Source: CAZKAP01 sp964550895 (GTDB taxonomy: Bacteria; Bacteroidota; Bacteroidia; Flavobacteriales; Flavobacteriaceae). From it: a stretch of DNA of 64,000 nucleotides. Each line of letters begins with the position of its first letter. The first letter of the stretch is position 1. Below, piece after piece: positions 27,333 through 36,237 of this stretch. The stretch spans positions 1-64,000 of the forward strand of contig CAZKAP010000014.1 of assembly GCA_964550895.1 (NCBI GenBank), in the 5' to 3' direction. The notes below the pieces were generated by a model. That model was given only the letters and a program-made list of their open reading frames with translations, searched no databases and was not told the origin of the DNA. The translations under genes were made by a program, and so were the position numbers.

Positions 27333-27656
27333 TTACTTTACGACGAGCTTGCGGGTAAGGCGCTGACTGTCCTGAATAACCTGAAGTACATATACGCCGG
27401 GCATGAGTCGGGAGATGTCCAGTACATTCGATTGGATCTTCTCTGAGATCATGATCTCACCGAATACGTCGTATATGGAAATTTGCTTGGGCGCGATACT
27501 TTCGGTTACGATGGAAATCTTCTTTCCGTAAGCGGGATTCGGATACATCTTAAAGGAAAGCCTGGGCTTCTCCTCCCGGTTATCCGCGGGGGTATCACTC
27601 TGCGAGTAGGTAAGGAAGGGGAGCGCCATAAAAAAAACGGAGTAGAGTAGCTTCAT
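27333..27656 (-). CDS. Minimal T9SS type A sorting-domain protein (first copy)
   Basis: 107 residues: a signal peptide (about residues 1-19, ending TYSQ), a short linker of about 15 residues, and then a complete type A C-terminal sorting domain beginning FKMYPNPAYGKKISIVT and ending LTRKLVVK. There is essentially no passenger domain. Sorting domains of this type direct secretion through the type IX system and anchoring to A-LPS; here almost nothing is left to carry. A close relative lies 119 bases upstream on the same strand. Confidence 0.85.
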   Translation of the reverse strand: MKLLYSVFFMALPFLTYSQSDTPADNREEKPRLSFKMYPNPAYGKKISIVTESIAPKQISIYDVFGEIMISEKIQSNVLDISRLMPGVYVLQVIQDSQRLTRKLVVK

Positions 27657-27775
27657 ACGGCAAAAGGGATTTGGGTATTCTACGCTAAGCTATAAATGCA
27701 AGGAAGGACTCACAATTTTATGTTGTGAAGCGCGTTGGGGGTGTTGCGTAAGAATCTAAGGGAGTAGGACTAATA

Positions 27776-28102
27776 CTACTTAATGATGAGTTTACGGGTA
27801 GCCACGCGTTCGTTTTGCACCAGGCGTATGATGTAAACTCCTTTGTCCAGGCCGGATATATCCAGGGTCTTATCGCCTTTTAGATCAGCAGCCAGGACCC
27901 GAATTCCGAATACATTGTAGATGTGTACCTGTTTCTGCGTGAAGTCCCCGGTAGTGATGTTGACCAGACCTGAGGTAACCGGGTTGGGGTAGACTTTAAA
28001 CTCCATAACCGAAGCACCTCGGTTTGCCGCAAGAGAATCCTCCTGGGCAGAGACTCCCAGGCAGATCATAAAGAAGAAGATACCGGCGTAAACGTGCTTC
28101 AT
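27776..28102 (-). CDS. Minimal T9SS type A sorting-domain protein (second copy)
   Basis: 108 residues with the same plan as its neighbour: a signal peptide (ending about residue 19, LGVSAQ), a short linker, and a type A sorting domain starting FKVYPNPVTSGLVNITTG and ending ATRKLIIK. The two share the pattern IYNVFGIRV/IYDVFGEIM, DISGLDKGVYII/DISRLMPGVYVL and the terminal Lys-rich strand, so they are a tandem pair. It has its own strong promoter and sits just beyond the terminator of the repeat lipoprotein gene. Confidence 0.85.
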   Translation of the reverse strand: MKHVYAGIFFFMICLGVSAQEDSLAANRGASVMEFKVYPNPVTSGLVNITTGDFTQKQVHIYNVFGIRVLAADLKGDKTLDISGLDKGVYIIRLVQNERVATRKLIIK

Positions 28103-28124
28103 TTGTGGATTTGAGGCTTAGTGA

Positions 28125-28153
28125 CAAATATAAATAATTGTGCCAGAGATCAA
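28125..28153 (-). promoter_or_regulatory. Candidate promoter of the second minimal sorting-domain gene
   Basis: On the minus strand, TTG (28153-28151), an 18-base spacer, then TATATTTG (28132-28125), a full match to the Bacteroidota TTG-N17-23-TAnnTTTG pattern. The ATG at 28102 lies 23 bases downstream. It falls between the repeat lipoprotein's terminator and this gene, giving the small gene independent transcription. Confidence 0.7.
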
Positions 28154-28186
28154 AATAGTTTAAGATTTTCCTAAGGAATAAAAAAA

Positions 28187-28216
28187 CCCCCCGTATACAT
28201 TTCGTAATACGGGGGG
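28187..28216 (-). terminator. Intrinsic terminator of the repeat lipoprotein gene
   Basis: A perfect 10-base-pair stem (28187-28196 with 28207-28216, CCCCCCGTAT/ATACGGGGGG) with a 10-base loop. On the minus strand the stem is followed by a run of six or more T. It begins 30 bases after the stop of the 1595-residue gene. Confidence 0.88.
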
Positions 28217-28245
28217 CTCATTTTTATGAACTCAGCAATCGGTCA

Positions 28246-29175
28246 CTAGAATGTGGTGATGGCTGGTACCCATCCGAATACGGCATCGCCGTCTACGGTA
28301 GCAGGGTTGTTGTAATCACTGTTAGGATCGGCATCGGCACCGTCGATCTGGATGAAGGAGAAATCTCCCTGATCGGGGTTGGCCAGCTCGACAGAGATGT
28401 CGTAACCGTCCAGAGACAGACCGTTGATGGTCGCACCGGAAGCCTTCTTAAACTGCAGGGCAGTACCTCCTACGGTAGAAATGGCAGTGAACTGATCCAG
28501 AGTAGGATTCCCGTTGTCACCATCGGCTTCAACTGCTGTGGAGAATCCAGCTTCTGTGTGCACGATGTACGAGTTGGACAGCGTACCGTTCCACCCTTCT
28601 GTCCAGTCCACAGAGTCGTCCTGGTTGTTCTCAGAGTAGAAGTTGTTCGCGTTAGCCGTTCCACCGAAGAACTCCACACCATCGTCCGTACCGTTCAGTG
28701 CGGCTACGTTGTCAATAGTCGTCTCGGAACCTACGGCATAGAGCGTAAGACCGTTAAACTGTGAATCGGCGTTGATAGCAGCACCGGCATAGTTGATGAT
28801 CAGGTAATCGATGTTACCGGAGCTGTCGGTGTCGTTGGAACCTCCATAGAGGATACCTCCTACCTCAGCCGTGGCGTCGATACCATTGGTGGTGGTTGCG
28901 TCACCGGCGATCACCAGTCCGCCCCAGTCACCGGGCTCCTCGTTGGCAGAGGTCATCACCACAGGATCCTGAGCAGTACCCTGGATGTCGATAACACCAC
29001 CTTTCTGTACTACGATGTAGGTGTTGGTCTCCTCACCGGCCTCTACATCGGCGACAATGCGCGTACCTGCAGGAATGGTCAGGGTAGCACCTGATTCAAC
29101 ACTGAAGAAGTTATCCAGGAAGTAGGAAACGTTAGCATCCAGTGTCATATCCATGGTCAGCGATCCGGTCAGTAC
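28246..29175 (-). repeat. Lipoprotein repeat unit 5
   Basis: 930 bases including the stop. Begins VLTGSLTMDMTLDANVSYF and ends at the protein's C-terminus (FGWVPAITTF). There is no sorting domain after it, so anchoring depends on the N-terminal lipid. Confidence 0.85.
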
Positions 29176-32100
29176 CTGAGTACCTACGGGAGTATCGGAA
29201 CCTACCCAGTCGAAGCTGTTGCGATCAACGGTAGGATCACCGATATAAGGCAGATTAGGATTAGCTGGTGCACCGTCGATGATGATAAAGTCGAAACTTC
29301 CCTGATCGGGGTTGGCCAGCTCTACAGAAGTGGCGTAACCATTCAGCGCCAATCCATTGATGGTCGCTCCGGAAGCCTTCTTGAACTGCAGGGCAGTACC
29401 TCCTACGGTAGAGATTGCAGTGAACTGATCCAGGGTAGGATTACCGTTGTCACCATCGGCCTCAACCGCTGTAGAGAATCCGGCTTCAGTGTGCAGGATG
29501 TAGGCGTTAGCAAGCGTACCGTTCCATCCTTCCGTCCAGTCCACTGAATCGTCCTGGTTGTTCTCAGAATAGAAGTTGGTCAGGCTGGCCGTACCGCCGA
29601 AAAACTCTACTCCATCATCTGTTCCGTTCAGCGTAGCCACGTTGTCGATGGTCGTTCCGGAACCTACGGCATAGAGCGTAAGACCGTTGAACTGAGAGTC
29701 GGCGTTGATAGCCGCACCGGCGTAATTGATTACCAGGTAATCGATGTTACCGGAACTGTCGGTGTCGTTAGTACCTCCATAGAGGATACCTCCTACTTCG
29801 GCAACGGCATCGATACCATTGGTAGTGGATGCGTCACCGGCGATCACCAGTCCACCCCAGTCACCGGGCTCCTGATTGGCCGAGGTCATAAATACAGGAT
29901 CCTGGGCAGTTCCCTGGATGTCGATAGTCGCACCCTTCTGAACAACGATGTAGGTGTTGGTCTCCTCACCAACTTCCGGATCGGCTACGATAGTAGTTCC
30001 AGCAGGAATAGTCAGTTCGGCAGGAGCCTCAACACTCAGCGTACCCTCCAGGGTATAGTTAAACAGAGGGCTCAGTGAAGTATTGGCAGTGATCTGACCT
30101 CCCAGTACCACGTCGAATGACTGGTTGGGGTCGGCACCGGCCCACTCGAACATGGACAGCATTACTGTAGCAGGACCACTGTACGAATTGGCAGGATCGG
30201 CATCGGCACCGTCGATCTGGATGAAGGAGAAATCTCCCTGATCGGGGTTGGCCAGCTCGACAGAGATGTCGTAACCGTCCAGAGACAGACCGTTGATGGT
30301 CGCACCGGAAGCCTTCTTAAACTGCAGGGCAGTACCTCCTACGGTAGAAACCGCGGTAAACTGATCCAGAGTAGGATTACCGTTGTCACCATCGGCTTCA
30401 ACTGCAGTTGAGAATCCGGCTTGAGTATGCAGGATGAAGGAGTTGGACAGTGTACCGTTCCATCCTTCGGTCCAGTCCACAGAGTCGTCCTGGTTGTTCT
30501 CGGAGTAGAAGTTAGTCGTGCTTACTGTACCACCAAAGTACTCAACACCATCGTCTGTACCGTTCAATGCGGCTACGTTGTCGATAGTCGTCTCGGAACC
30601 TACGGCATAGAGCGTAAGACCGTTGAACTGTGAATCGGCGTTGATAGCAGCACCGGCATAGTTGATGATCAGGTAGTCGATGTTACCGGAGCTGTCGGCG
30701 TCGTTAGTACCTCCATAGAGGATACCTCCTACTTCGGCAGTAGCGTCGATACCATTGGTGGTGGTTGCGTCACCGGCGATCACCAGTCCGCCCCAGTCAC
30801 CAGGCTCCTCGTTTGCAGAAGTCAAGACTACGGGATTATCAGCAGTACCTTGTACGTCAATGGCTGCACCCTTCTGAATAACGATGTAAGTGCTGGTTTC
30901 CTCACCGCTTTCCACGTCGGCAGTAATTCGCGTACCGGCAGGGATGGTCAGGGTAGCCCCGGCCTCCACACTGAAGGTCTGGTCGAGGAAGTACTCAACG
31001 TTCGCGTTCAGGGTAAGGTCGGAAGAAATCGAACCGGTCAGGACCTGATTGCTTACAGTAGCATCGGTAGCCCAGGAGAAGGTATTGATATCCACGGTCG
31101 CAGGAGCGATATATGGATTGTTAGGATCGGCATCGGCACCGTCGATCTGGATGAAAGAGAAATCTCCCTGATCGGGGTTGGCCAGCTCAACAGAGGTGTC
31201 GTACCCGGTAAGGGACAGACCATTGATGGTCGCACCGGAAGCCTTCTTGAACTGCAGGGCAGTACCACCCACAGTAGAAACTGCAGTGAACTGATCCAGG
31301 GTAGGATTACCATTGTCACCATCGGCCTCAACGGCAGTGGAGAATCCGGCCTCAGTATGCAGGATGTAGGAGTTGGTCAGCGTACCGTTCCATCCTTCCG
31401 TCCAGTCCACAGAGTCGTCCTGGTTGTTTTCGGAGTAGAAGTTGGTAGTGCTTACTGTACCACCGAAGTACTCCACACCATCGTCGGTACCGTTCAGAGC
31501 GGCTACGTTATCGATAGTCGTCTCGGAACCTACGGCATAGAGCGTAAGACCGTTAAACTGAGAATCGGCGTTGATAGCAGCACCGGCATAGTTGATGATA
31601 AGGTAATCGATGTTACCGGAGCTGTCGGTGTCGTTTGTACCTCCGTAGAGGATACCTCCCACCTCGGCTGTAGCATCCACACCGTTGGTAGTGGTTGCGT
31701 CACCGGCGATCACCAGTCCGCCCCAGTCACCGGGCTCCTCGTTGGCAGAGGTCATAACCACAGGATCCTGAGCAGTACCCTGAATGTCGATGGCTCCACC
31801 TTTCTGTACCACGATGTAGGTACTGGTTTCCTCACCGCTTTCCACGTCGGCAACGATGCGTGTACCGGCAGGAATGGTCAGGGTAGCACCGGACTCTACG
31901 CTGTAAGTATTGTCCAGGAAGTAGGTAACGGAAGCATCCAGTGTACGGTCGCTCTCCAGGGAACCGGTCAGTACCTCGTTACCAACGGTCGCAGAAGCGG
32001 CCCAGGCAAACTGAGAAACGTCTACAGTCGGAGCTGCGATATACGGATCGTTAGGATCGGCATCGGCACCGTCGATCTGGATGAAGGAGAAATCTCCCTG

Positions 32101-33033
32101 ATCGGGGTTGGCCAGCTCTACAGAAGTGGCGTAACCGGTCAGTGAAAGGCCGTTGATGGTCGCACCGGATGCCTTCTTGAACTGCAGGGCAGTTCCTCCT
32201 ACGGATGAAACAGCTGTAAACTGATCCAGGGTAGGATTACCGTTGTCGCCATCGGCTTCTACGGCCGTGGAGAATCCGGCCTCAGTGTGCAGGATGTAGG
32301 CGTTAGCAAGCGTACCGTTCCATCCTTCTGTCCAGTCCACTGAATCGTCCTGGTTGTTCTCGGAGTAGAAGTTAGTCAGGCTGGCAGTACCACCGAAAAA
32401 CTCCACACCGTCATCCGTACCGTTCAGAGCAGCCACATTACTTATGCTGGTTTCCGATCCAACGGCATACAGCGTAAGGCCGTTGAACTGAGAATCGGCA
32501 TTGATAGCCGCACCTGCGTAGTTGATCACCAGGTAATTGATTATACCGGAGTTGTCGGTGTCGTTGTTACCACCGTAAAGGATGCCCCCTACTTCGGCAA
32601 CGGCATCGACTCCGTTAGTGGTTGTCGCATTACCGGCGATCACCAGTCCACCCCATGAGCCGGGCTCAGCGGCGGCAGCTGTCATCACCACGGGATTATC
32701 GGCAGTACCCTGGATGTTGATTTGGGCACCTTTCTGTACGACGATGTACAGATCCGTATTCTTGCCTGCACTGGCGTCGGCTATGATCTGTGTTCCCGCA
32801 GGAATAGTCAATGTAGCACCGGACTCTACGCTGAAGGTATTGGTCAGCGAGTAGGTGGTGGCTGCGTCCAGGGTCACGTCCTCCGTGATCGATCCGGTCA
32901 GCAGACCTTCTTCGATGGGATCGATGGGTTCTGGACCGCCTCCGCCGTTGTTGTCGTCGTTGTTACAACTGGCCAGAAAGAGGCCTGCTGTAGCAGCGAG
33001 CAGCATCGAACGATTGAAAAATTTCATTTTCAT
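28246..33033 (-). CDS. Giant surface lipoprotein built of five ~310-residue parallel beta-helix-like repeats
   Basis: 1595 residues. Lipoprotein signal with Cys23 (LFLASC) followed by NNDDNNGGGG; acidic residues right after the Cys resemble flavobacterial surface-export signals. The rest is five tandem units, each starting VLTGS-type, then SVESGATLTIPAGT, GDWGGLVIAGDA, GGILYGG, INYAGAAINADSQFNG, NNQDDSVDWTEGWNGTL, and ending GDFSFIQIDGADADPN. Short hydrophobic strands alternating with Gly/Asn turns suggest a right-handed beta-helix; this fold call is inference. It lies 39 bases after the TonB-dependent receptor, where a SusD would normally be. Possible roles: substrate capture for the receptor, or adhesion. 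No enzymatic motif recognised. Confidence 0.9.
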   Translation of the reverse strand: MKMKFFNRSMLLAATAGLFLASCNNDDNNGGGGPEPIDPIEEGLLTGSITEDVTLDAATTYSLTNTFSVESGATLTIPAGTQIIADASAGKNTDLYIVVQKGAQINIQGTADNPVVMTAAAAEPGSWGGLVIAGNATTTNGVDAVAEVGGILYGGNNDTDNSGIINYLVINYAGAAINADSQFNGLTLYAVGSETSISNVAALNGTDDGVEFFGGTASLTNFYSENNQDDSVDWTEGWNGTLANAYILHTEAGFSTAVEADGDNGNPTLDQFTAVSSVGGTALQFKKASGATINGLSLTGYATSVELANPDQGDFSFIQIDGADADPNDPYIAAPTVDVSQFAWAASATVGNEVLTGSLESDRTLDASVTYFLDNTYSVESGATLTIPAGTRIVADVESGEETSTYIVVQKGGAIDIQGTAQDPVVMTSANEEPGDWGGLVIAGDATTTNGVDATAEVGGILYGGTNDTDSSGNIDYLIINYAGAAINADSQFNGLTLYAVGSETTIDNVAALNGTDDGVEYFGGTVSTTNFYSENNQDDSVDWTEGWNGTLTNSYILHTEAGFSTAVEADGDNGNPTLDQFTAVSTVGGTALQFKKASGATINGLSLTGYDTSVELANPDQGDFSFIQIDGADADPNNPYIAPATVDINTFSWATDATVSNQVLTGSISSDLTLNANVEYFLDQTFSVEAGATLTIPAGTRITADVESGEETSTYIVIQKGAAIDVQGTADNPVVLTSANEEPGDWGGLVIAGDATTTNGIDATAEVGGILYGGTNDADSSGNIDYLIINYAGAAINADSQFNGLTLYAVGSETTIDNVAALNGTDDGVEYFGGTVSTTNFYSENNQDDSVDWTEGWNGTLSNSFILHTQAGFSTAVEADGDNGNPTLDQFTAVSTVGGTALQFKKASGATINGLSLDGYDISVELANPDQGDFSFIQIDGADADPANSYSGPATVMLSMFEWAGADPNQSFDVVLGGQITANTSLSPLFNYTLEGTLSVEAPAELTIPAGTTIVADPEVGEETNTYIVVQKGATIDIQGTAQDPVFMTSANQEPGDWGGLVIAGDASTTNGIDAVAEVGGILYGGTNDTDSSGNIDYLVINYAGAAINADSQFNGLTLYAVGSGTTIDNVATLNGTDDGVEFFGGTASLTNFYSENNQDDSVDWTEGWNGTLANAYILHTEAGFSTAVEADGDNGNPTLDQFTAISTVGGTALQFKKASGATINGLALNGYATSVELANPDQGSFDFIIIDGAPANPNLPYIGDPTVDRNSFDWVGSDTPVGTQVLTGSLTMDMTLDANVSYFLDNFFSVESGATLTIPAGTRIVADVEAGEETNTYIVVQKGGVIDIQGTAQDPVVMTSANEEPGDWGGLVIAGDATTTNGIDATAEVGGILYGGSNDTDSSGNIDYLIINYAGAAINADSQFNGLTLYAVGSETTIDNVAALNGTDDGVEFFGGTANANNFYSENNQDDSVDWTEGWNGTLSNSYIVHTEAGFSTAVEADGDNGNPTLDQFTAISTVGGTALQFKKASGATINGLSLDGYDISVELANPDQGDFSFIQIDGADADPNSDYNNPATVDGDAVFGWVPAITTF
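29176..30108 (-). repeat. Lipoprotein repeat unit 4
   Basis: 933 bases. The opening segment is divergent (VLGGQITANTSLSPLFNYT and SVEAPAELTIPAGT), but from VVQKGATIDIQGTA onward it matches the other units closely. Ends with IIIDGAPANPN instead of IQIDGADADPN. Confidence 0.85.
30109..31044 (-). repeat. Lipoprotein repeat unit 3
   Basis: 936 bases, two codons longer than units 1, 2 and 5. Begins VLTGSISSDLTLNANVEYF. Differs from unit 2 at many silent sites, so it is a genuine copy. Confidence 0.85.
31045..31974 (-). repeat. Lipoprotein repeat unit 2
   Basis: 930 bases. Begins VLTGSLESDRTLDASVTYF. Nearly the same protein sequence as unit 3 through the central 200 residues, with FFGG of unit 1 replaced by YFGG. 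Confidence 0.85.
31975..32904 (-). repeat. Lipoprotein repeat unit 1
   Basis: 930 bases, 310 codons, residues 44-353. N-terminal unit and the most divergent in the middle (DASAGKNTDLYIVV, AAAAEPGSWGGLV, and NSGIINYLVINYAG rather than SSGNIDYLIINYAG). Confidence 0.85.
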
Positions 33034-33072
33034 AAATAGTTGGGTTTAAAAAATTAGAGGATTACTAATGTG

Positions 33073-36060
33073 TTATTGAAAGTTGTAGGACAGACTCAGA
33101 TTGAGTCCGATCCCTATTTTATACGAGCTCACGATTTCACTTTCGATGACCCTGGGTGCAGCCCGGCGCTCAGCCGTATCCTGTATCACAGAGAGTTCAG
33201 CGAAGTTTTTTAGTATGTCCTGAGTCTGGTTGATCTCAGGGTTTAATAGGTTTCGGGCCGTAAGAGCCACGTTGAGGTCTCCGAATTGTTTGCTCAATCG
33301 CGCATCCAGGGTTACGAAGCCGTTTTCTACAATGTTGTCGTTGTACAGCAGGTCGGATCGGTCGACGTTTCGGGAATCCCCAACCGAGAAGATCTTATCG
33401 GAGGTGTAATTCGCCGATATGGCAGCCGAGAATGGATTCTCACCCACGGTGCTGTAGTTTAGGCTGCTGTTTACGATCCAGTCGGCGGCTCCTTGCAGAC
33501 CGGTCTCAGTATTCAAACCGAAACGGAAAGTCTCGGCTATACGACCCGACTCTGGATCAATGATTTCTTTTAGGGTCTGATTGTGCCACATGCGAGTCCC
33601 GTTAAAGGTCAGGTTGAGCTTACTTCCGAAAGGGTCTCCGGTCTCTTCGTTGAAGCCCGGCTTGATCAGGTCCAGACGGGTCTCCAATTCGATTCCATAA
33701 ACGGTAGCCTCGTCGGCGGTATTGAAGTAGGAGAATTCAAAACTGGCACTGCGAGCCCGACTACGGTTGATCGGGTTTTCTATATTCTTGTAGAAACCGG
33801 CTATCGAGATCAGCTGTCCTGAAGTGGGGTAGAACTCGTACTTGATGTCGTAGTTGTAGTCGGTGGAAGCCACCAGGTTCGGGTTACCCCTGATGAACTG
33901 GTTGGTCGGGCTCACATACTGGAAGGGAGCGATCTCCAGGAATTCGGGCAGGGTAATGGTGCGGCTGGCACCGAATCGGATCAGTTGCTTTTCGTTAAAG
34001 GAGTACTTGATATTCACATTCGGATACAGGTCGTTGTAAACCTGTCGGGACTGCCCGCGGCGCCCTCCTGGAGCCTGGTTGATATCGTAGTCCACAAACA
34101 GCTGGTCGCGCTGGAAACGCAGTCCGGCATTGAAGTTCCATTGGTCCATGGTCAGATTGATATCCATGTATCCCCCTGTGGATCTGTAGTTCGCCGTATA
34201 GATGTCTTTGTTTTCTCCGAAGCGATTCGAAGAAAGCTGGGTCACGAAATAGGGTTCCTCTCCGTTACCGGCGATACCGTCGTCCACATTGTCAATGGTG
34301 AGTACCGCATCGAAGTCATCCACAGATGGCGGGCGTAACTGTCCCCTGTTGAAGGGCGAGATTCCGACGAATTCGCTGCTGAAGTCCCGATCCTTGTTGC
34401 GGTAGAATCCGCCCAGATCGATATTAAACTTCATCTCGTCTTCGCGCAGGATCAGGAATTTGTCGTTCAGGATCACGTTGTACTCGATATCCTCGATCAG
34501 CTGAGCCGATTTCCGGTGGTCGAATGCATTCTGCGTTCCCAGGTCCACATAGGGTGGGGAGAAGGTGCGTTGTTCAGAATCCCCGTCCCCATCGAAATCA
34601 GAGAAGTAGGTAACATCTTCGAAAAACGACACGTTGGCCAGATTTCGGATACGGTTGGGTTCGTCTGCATTTAGGACGCTGTAGCTCACCGCCCAGTCGA
34701 ACTGATTCCAGTCGGCGAGCTTGTGTTCCCCGAGGAGTTGACTCGTGATCAGGTTGGTCTGCTTCAAATTTTGGTCCCTGAGGAACTGGTTGAGCCGGGC
34801 GAAAATATCCTGCTCAAAAATGATGGAACCTCCCTCGCGTCCACCTTCTGCCACTTCTTCATTTATGGTATTCAGATAGAGGGTGGTACTCTTGATCTTG
34901 TGCTTGTCGTTGATCTTGTATATGAGGTCCAGCAATCCAGTCGTGGACAGATTGGTATTCCATCGCTCCAGGGTGAGCAGGGAATCCTCTGAGGCATTTT
35001 CCTGAAACTGTTCGAAAAACTCATTCCGGTAGCCGTGGTTGCGACCAAAGGAACCGGTGAAGAGCACGGAGAGTTTATCGTTCAACAGGCGCTTACCCGC
35101 GGTAATCGCCACGTTAAAATCTACGGGATTATCCAGCTGTACCGGATCCCAACCCTGATCGACCAGCTCCCCCTGTCGTGTATCCCGATTCCACAGCGCG
35201 GCTCCGTTGTTGTCCCAGTGTCCGGCGGTCACGTCGTTGTAGTTGGGGGATACTTTAAAGTTATTAAAGATGTTGCTGTCAAATACGTTAGTATTGGTAC
35301 CCGTGGAGACACTTACCGTGAGTTCACTCTCCCCGGACAACTCCCTGGACTTGATATCGACCAGTCCGGAACTCATGTCCGCGGTGTTGCGAACATTGAA
35401 AGTTTTAGTGATGGACACATCGTTAACCAATCGGGTTGGAAAAAGTGAGAGGTCGATATTCTTCTGATTGATATCATCGGAAGGAATCGGCAGCCCATTC
35501 AGCGTGGTCGAGAGATAACGATCCCCAAGGCCCCGAATGAAGATGTCTCCTGAATTCTGGCTGGAAGAAACCCCCGAGATCTTTCGGGTCGCGTCCCGTG
35601 CATTGGAAACGGCGAGTTGTTGAAGTTGCTGCCGTCCAATCTTGCTCACGATGGTGAGTGCGCCTTTTTCTTCAAGCAGCAGGGCTACTTCAGAATCGGA
35701 TCTGCGTGTGGTGGTCACCACCACTTCCTGCAGGGCGAAGCCTTCGGAATCGGACATGATAACATTGACCTCGGTGACCTTTCCGGCTTCAACTACTATG
35801 GGAATAGTTTGAGTTTCCTTGCCTATATAGCTGAAAACTAGGTTAAAGGATCCGACTGTTATGCCGTCCAGCCCATAGAATCCATCGAAATCGGTACTCG
35901 CACCTATGGTGGAACCTTCGATAAAAACATTTACGCCAGGGAGAGGCTCGTTGTTGTATTCCTTGTCGGTCACTTTCCCAACGATACTGCCCGTTTCCTG
36001 GGCATGTAACTGGATGGTTGTCAGGACCATGAAGACGAGTAGGGTGTAAATACTCTTCAT
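33073..36060 (-). CDS. TonB-dependent outer membrane receptor with N-terminal carboxypeptidase-regulatory-like domain
   Basis: 995 residues from ATG 36060 (MKSIYTLLVFMVLTTIQLHAQ is the signal peptide; the open frame extends to 36114 without a signal sequence). A CarboxypepD_reg-like beta-sandwich (GSIVGKVTDKEYNNEPLPGVNVFIEG) is followed by a plug domain (ISGVSSSQNSGDIFIRGLGDRYLSTTLNGLP) and a 22-strand barrel ending in LSLSYNF with the terminal aromatic. It transports substrate across the outer membrane with TonB energy. Genes: repeat lipoprotein immediately downstream, PhoB/PhoR-like pair divergent upstream. This receptor is not the SusC subtype paired with SusD. Confidence 0.93.
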   Translation of the reverse strand: MKSIYTLLVFMVLTTIQLHAQETGSIVGKVTDKEYNNEPLPGVNVFIEGSTIGASTDFDGFYGLDGITVGSFNLVFSYIGKETQTIPIVVEAGKVTEVNVIMSDSEGFALQEVVVTTTRRSDSEVALLLEEKGALTIVSKIGRQQLQQLAVSNARDATRKISGVSSSQNSGDIFIRGLGDRYLSTTLNGLPIPSDDINQKNIDLSLFPTRLVNDVSITKTFNVRNTADMSSGLVDIKSRELSGESELTVSVSTGTNTNVFDSNIFNNFKVSPNYNDVTAGHWDNNGAALWNRDTRQGELVDQGWDPVQLDNPVDFNVAITAGKRLLNDKLSVLFTGSFGRNHGYRNEFFEQFQENASEDSLLTLERWNTNLSTTGLLDLIYKINDKHKIKSTTLYLNTINEEVAEGGREGGSIIFEQDIFARLNQFLRDQNLKQTNLITSQLLGEHKLADWNQFDWAVSYSVLNADEPNRIRNLANVSFFEDVTYFSDFDGDGDSEQRTFSPPYVDLGTQNAFDHRKSAQLIEDIEYNVILNDKFLILREDEMKFNIDLGGFYRNKDRDFSSEFVGISPFNRGQLRPPSVDDFDAVLTIDNVDDGIAGNGEEPYFVTQLSSNRFGENKDIYTANYRSTGGYMDINLTMDQWNFNAGLRFQRDQLFVDYDINQAPGGRRGQSRQVYNDLYPNVNIKYSFNEKQLIRFGASRTITLPEFLEIAPFQYVSPTNQFIRGNPNLVASTDYNYDIKYEFYPTSGQLISIAGFYKNIENPINRSRARSASFEFSYFNTADEATVYGIELETRLDLIKPGFNEETGDPFGSKLNLTFNGTRMWHNQTLKEIIDPESGRIAETFRFGLNTETGLQGAADWIVNSSLNYSTVGENPFSAAISANYTSDKIFSVGDSRNVDRSDLLYNDNIVENGFVTLDARLSKQFGDLNVALTARNLLNPEINQTQDILKNFAELSVIQDTAERRAAPRVIESEIVSSYKIGIGLNLSLSYNFQ

Positions 36061-36105
36061 GTGATGATATTTAGTGCAAATAACGCCATGAGGGCGATCA
36101 ATGGG

Positions 36106-36127
36106 GTTAGACAAGCGTTAACAACGC
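36106..36127. promoter_or_regulatory. Candidate operator: two 11-base direct repeats between receptor and response regulator
   Basis: GTTAGACAAGC (36106-36116) directly followed by GTTAACAACGC (36117-36127), seven of eleven positions identical, with the same GTTA start and GC end. OmpR/PhoB-family regulators bind tandem direct repeats of about 11 bases. A second pair with 10-base spacing, ATGTTAAGAA/ATGTAAAGGA, lies at 36167-36186. Both fall in the 177-base divergent gap, 46 bases upstream of the receptor start and 52-111 bases upstream of the response regulator start. Binding is inference. Confidence 0.4.
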
Positions 36128-36237
36128 CCTGGAGATACTTTAAGTTATTGTTATCAGATTAAGGGAATGTTAAGAAATGTAAAGGAGTCCGATTTTGGTT
36201 AATTTTACCCGGCTAAGCCCGTATTAAACCCGCAGCA

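Noticed and set aside
30850..32145. Long open frame (431 codons) on the plus strand across the repeat lipoprotein gene
   Set aside because: It is antisense to the five-unit gene and exists because the repeat lacks stop codons in that frame; its translation repeats with the units and has no signal or motif.
28246..33033. CRISPR array or DNA-level satellite
   Set aside because: Repeats are about 930 bases, in frame and coding, with silent differences; there are no short identical repeats with unique spacers.
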